From Mesorhizobium_K quangtriensis (GTDB taxonomy: Bacteria; Pseudomonadota; Alphaproteobacteria; Rhizobiales; Rhizobiaceae), in NCBI RefSeq assembly GCF_040081925.1, contig NZ_JBEBMF010000001.1:1054001-1118000 (forward strand): DNA of 64,000 bases. The letters are read 5' to 3'. A program made the translations under genes and the position numbers. Positions 62,017 through 64,000 of this stretch are shown piece by piece (position 1 is the first letter of the stretch; every line of letters starts with the position of its first letter). The notes below the pieces were generated by a model. It had not been told where the DNA came from and did not search any database. It worked only from the letters and a program-made list of their open reading frames with translations.

Positions 62017-63084
62017 CTACCAGACCGGCTGCATGCGGCTGGTGTCTGGCAACTGGTTGCCCTTGGTCGGGAGAATGTAGAGGCCCGCAAAGACACATGC
62101 TGCTGACAAGCCGAGCCCGAAGCGCTTGATGCGTGCGATCAGGCCGGTCTCCTTCGCCATTGCCGATGCCTTGTCGTTGATGACGCGCAGCTTCTCCAAG
62201 CCCTTGCGAAACCGAGGATGATCGACGTCCAACACCAGCGGAAACACCTGCCTCGTGATCTCGTTGGTGAGATGGAAGACCTTATAGTCATAATCGGTCG
62301 GGTCGATGCCAAGTGCCTTATGGAACTCCGGCCGGGCATGGTCGCGGACATACATGGTCGCATAGACGGCAAGCAGGAAGAACCGCACCCAGAGCTTGTT
62401 CATGCCCTGGAGATAGCCGGGATTTGCCCTCATCAAAAGCGCGAACGCCTCGCCGTGGCGGAACTCGTCGTTGCACCACTTCTCGAACCATTTGAAGATC
62501 GGGTGGAACCGCCGGTCGGGGTTCCGTTCGAGATGCCGGAAGATGGTGATGTAGCGTGCGTAGCCGATCTTCTCCGACAGATAGGTGGCGTAGAAGATAA
62601 ACTTCGGCCGGAAATAGGTGTATTTCTTGGCCCTGGTCAGGAAGCCTAGGTTGACGCCGATTCCCTGCTCCTTCAGCGCATCGTTTATGAAGCCGGCGTG
62701 GCGTGCCTCATCGCGGCTCATGTAGGAGAACAGGCGCACGATTTCCGGGTTTTTGCCGCGCTTTTTCATCTCTTTATAAAGGACGCAGCCCGAAAATTCG
62801 GCCGTCAGCGACGACACCATGAAGTCGGTGAATTCGTTTCGCAGCCCTTCCGGCAGCGATTCGAAAGACATGGCATCCCAGTCGTCAGTCCGCTTGAAAT
62901 GGCCCTTGTTGGGGTCGCTCTCCATCTCGTCCAGCAGCTCGTCCCATTCCTTGCGCACGCCCGAGACGTCCATCTTGTCGAGCGCATCGAAATCCGTGGT
63001 GTAGAAGCGCGGCGACAGCAGCGTTGATTCACGCGCCATTCCATCGGTGTCGGCCGCCCGCAGGGACATCTTTTCGATGGTCAT
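62017..63084 (-). CDS. acsF: Aerobic Mg-protoporphyrin IX monomethyl ester cyclase
   Basis: A 355-residue diiron oxygenase forming the isocyclic E ring using O2. Metal ligands appear in AEFSGCVLYKEMKKR, MSRDEARHAGFIND and KWCNDEFRHGEAFAL. Its presence (and no bchE here) marks an aerobic or facultative phototroph. Start at 63084, overlapping the previous stop by 4 bp. Confidence 0.96.
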   Translation of the reverse strand: MTIEKMSLRAADTDGMARESTLLSPRFYTTDFDALDKMDVSGVRKEWDELLDEMESDPNKGHFKRTDDWDAMSFESLPEGLRNEFTDFMVSSLTAEFSGCVLYKEMKKRGKNPEIVRLFSYMSRDEARHAGFINDALKEQGIGVNLGFLTRAKKYTYFRPKFIFYATYLSEKIGYARYITIFRHLERNPDRRFHPIFKWFEKWCNDEFRHGEAFALLMRANPGYLQGMNKLWVRFFLLAVYATMYVRDHARPEFHKALGIDPTDYDYKVFHLTNEITRQVFPLVLDVDHPRFRKGLEKLRVINDKASAMAKETGLIARIKRFGLGLSAACVFAGLYILPTKGNQLPDTSRMQPVW

Positions 63085-63383
63085 AGCTTTTCTCCCGACG
63101 AAAAACTGAATTCCAGAAGTTCCATGAATTCGAAATCGCCAGTCATCTTGACCCAAAGGCGTTCCGGTGCGCTGGCGCGTGTAACCGTCGCCATGCGCTG
63201 CAGCACACGGCGCTCGCCGTAAGGCACAAGGATCTCGCCCCCCTGTACGTGTACCTCGTCGCCGGGCTCGACCGTCAGGCCTTCTAGTTCCACATGCGCG
63301 TGCAGGCTCTCCCAAGTGTGTTCGATCTCGATGGTGCAGGGGACGACAATCTTCTCGCGTCCGAGTCGCAGCCCTTCAATCAT
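63081..63383 (-). CDS. Conserved photosynthesis-cluster protein of unknown function
   Basis: A 100-residue soluble protein (MIEGLRLGREKIVVPCTIEI...) rich in Glu and Val, predicted mostly beta. It overlaps puhC upstream by 4 bp and acsF downstream by 4 bp, so all three are translated as one coupled unit. Proteins at this puhC-acsF position occur in other purple bacteria, but I know of no assigned function; a cyclase auxiliary subunit or assembly role is conceivable. Confidence 0.72.
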   Translation of the reverse strand: MIEGLRLGREKIVVPCTIEIEHTWESLHAHVELEGLTVEPGDEVHVQGGEILVPYGERRVLQRMATVTRASAPERLWVKMTGDFEFMELLEFSFSSGEKL

Positions 63384-63835
63384 TGTGTCGTCCTCCCATG
63401 GTCAAGCAGTTGCGCAAACACGCGCTCGTTGGATGGTCCAAAAGCGTTGAGCAACATCGTGCGCCCCGTCACGCGGTCCTGCAACAACAGGTCGCCGTCG
63501 CTCTTGCGAAGAAGCGTAAACGGCACGTCGCTGCCGAAGCCGCGGCTCTTTCGCTCTTCGGCAAAGCTGCGCATCGTCACCCTCAAAAATCCACCGCCCC
63601 CGGCTGCGATACGCCCCAATTCGGTTCCGTTGCCAGCGTCGTACGCGACAACATCGCCGTCTGGCTCGTCCACGAACGTCAAATCCTTGGACTGAGCCAC
63701 CGTGGCAGGGTCGACCACAATCGGAGTCTTTTCGTGCCGGCCAAGCGCGACAAGCAGGAGTACGGCCACGATCAGCGCACCACATGCAATTGCTGGCTTG
63801 CGCTGCGGATCGGTCTGCAGTCGGGCGCTTGTCAT
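63380..63835 (-). CDS. puhC: Photosynthetic complex assembly protein PuhC
   Basis: A 151-residue protein with one N-terminal transmembrane helix (IACGALIVAVLLLVALG) and a periplasmic domain (VAYDAGNGTELGRIAAGGGG...). This topology and place (puhB-puhC-acsF) match PuhC, which helps assemble the LH1-reaction centre complex. Start at 63835; the longer frame to 63943 runs into puhB. Confidence 0.85.
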   Translation of the reverse strand: MTSARLQTDPQRKPAIACGALIVAVLLLVALGRHEKTPIVVDPATVAQSKDLTFVDEPDGDVVAYDAGNGTELGRIAAGGGGFLRVTMRSFAEERKSRGFGSDVPFTLLRKSDGDLLLQDRVTGRTMLLNAFGPSNERVFAQLLDHGRTTQ

Positions 63836-63852
63836 GGCTCGATCTCCTACTG

Positions 63853-64000
63853 CTATGCCGCCTGGGGCGTGCCTGATGGTGCGGGAATGTTGGACTGCCC
63901 TTGCGCGACGCCGCGCGAGGCTGCCATGCGACGTTGGCTGCAATCGGCATTCAGCGCGCGTACCAATATCTCCGCTACGGTGTCGGCGCCCTCAAGTCCG
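63853..64000 (-). CDS. puhB: PuhB photosynthetic complex assembly protein (C-terminal part)
   Basis: The last 48 codons of a minus-strand gene end at a TAG (63855-63853), 17 bp before puhC. They read GLEGADTVAEILVRALNADC and then SQRRMAASRG to PSGTPQAA, resembling the C-terminal helix of PuhB. The rest, and presumably puhA and further bch genes, lie beyond the window. Confidence 0.7.
   Translation of the reverse strand, partial: GLEGADTVAEILVRALNADCSQRRMAASRGVAQGQSNIPAPSGTPQAA

Noticed and set aside
1..64000. CRISPR array
   Set aside because: No run of regularly spaced near-identical 25-40 bp repeats anywhere; paired 18-mers in the PGC are regulatory sites.

Overview
The window is GC-rich chromosomal DNA of an alphaproteobacterium, most likely a member of the Hyphomicrobiales (Rhizobiales) related to the Phyllobacteriaceae. 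This rests on the style of the rpmH-rnpA-yidC locus, the intergenic palindromes, the gene families and a nearly complete purple-bacterial photosynthesis gene cluster (PGC) of aerobic type (acsF, pufQBALM without pufC, BchXYZ, spirilloxanthin-type crt genes). The genus is inference; the class is well supported.

Region 1 (1-16.4 kb) is ordinary accessory metabolism. It holds a truncated secreted protein, an EamA permease, two choline-kinase-like phosphotransferases, a SAM methyltransferase, a large sarcosine/dimethylglycine-dehydrogenase-like flavoprotein, and DeoR, Rrf2 and LysR regulators. It ends in a five-gene polyamine-type ABC transporter and aldehyde dehydrogenase operon (10.8-16.4 kb) with a shared bidirectional terminator. 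Region 2 (16.4-22.9 kb) is core: yidC, rnpA, rpmH, then a TVP38 membrane protein, a disulfide-less lipoamide-dehydrogenase-like flavoprotein, a sensor kinase and tRNA-Arg(ACG). Region 3 (22.9-28.1 kb) is a scar zone: an integrase remnant abutting the tRNA, a glutathione S-transferase tail, two lipocalins, an SDR enzyme, a decayed IS3-type transposase and a small RHH-like protein.

Region 4 (28.1-64 kb, running off the right edge) is the PGC. Its left end is a light and redox sensing module: a FixJ-type response regulator, a bacteriophytochrome kinase, heme oxygenase and PpsR. Next come bciB (split by an in-frame stop), tspO, hemC, dxs, hemE, a cytochrome c gene, bchIDO, crtIB, a small membrane protein, crtCD, crtEF, bchCXYZ and pufQBALM. 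On the minus strand follow puhB(partial)-puhC-orf-acsF-puhE-hemA-idi. The cluster encodes several of its own precursor steps: ALA synthase, PBG deaminase and uroporphyrinogen decarboxylase for tetrapyrroles, and DXS, IDI and GGPP synthase for isoprenoids.

The PGC promoters carry paired PpsR-type operators (TGT-N12-ACA), mostly spaced exactly 8 bp, at bphO/ppsR, bciB/tspO, dxs, bchI, crtI, crtD/crtE and bchC. The most notable points are the nonsense codon inside bciB, this operator grammar, a phytochrome two-component system at the PGC edge, an extensive crtC/crtD overlap, and two small unnamed proteins translationally coupled to pigment genes.
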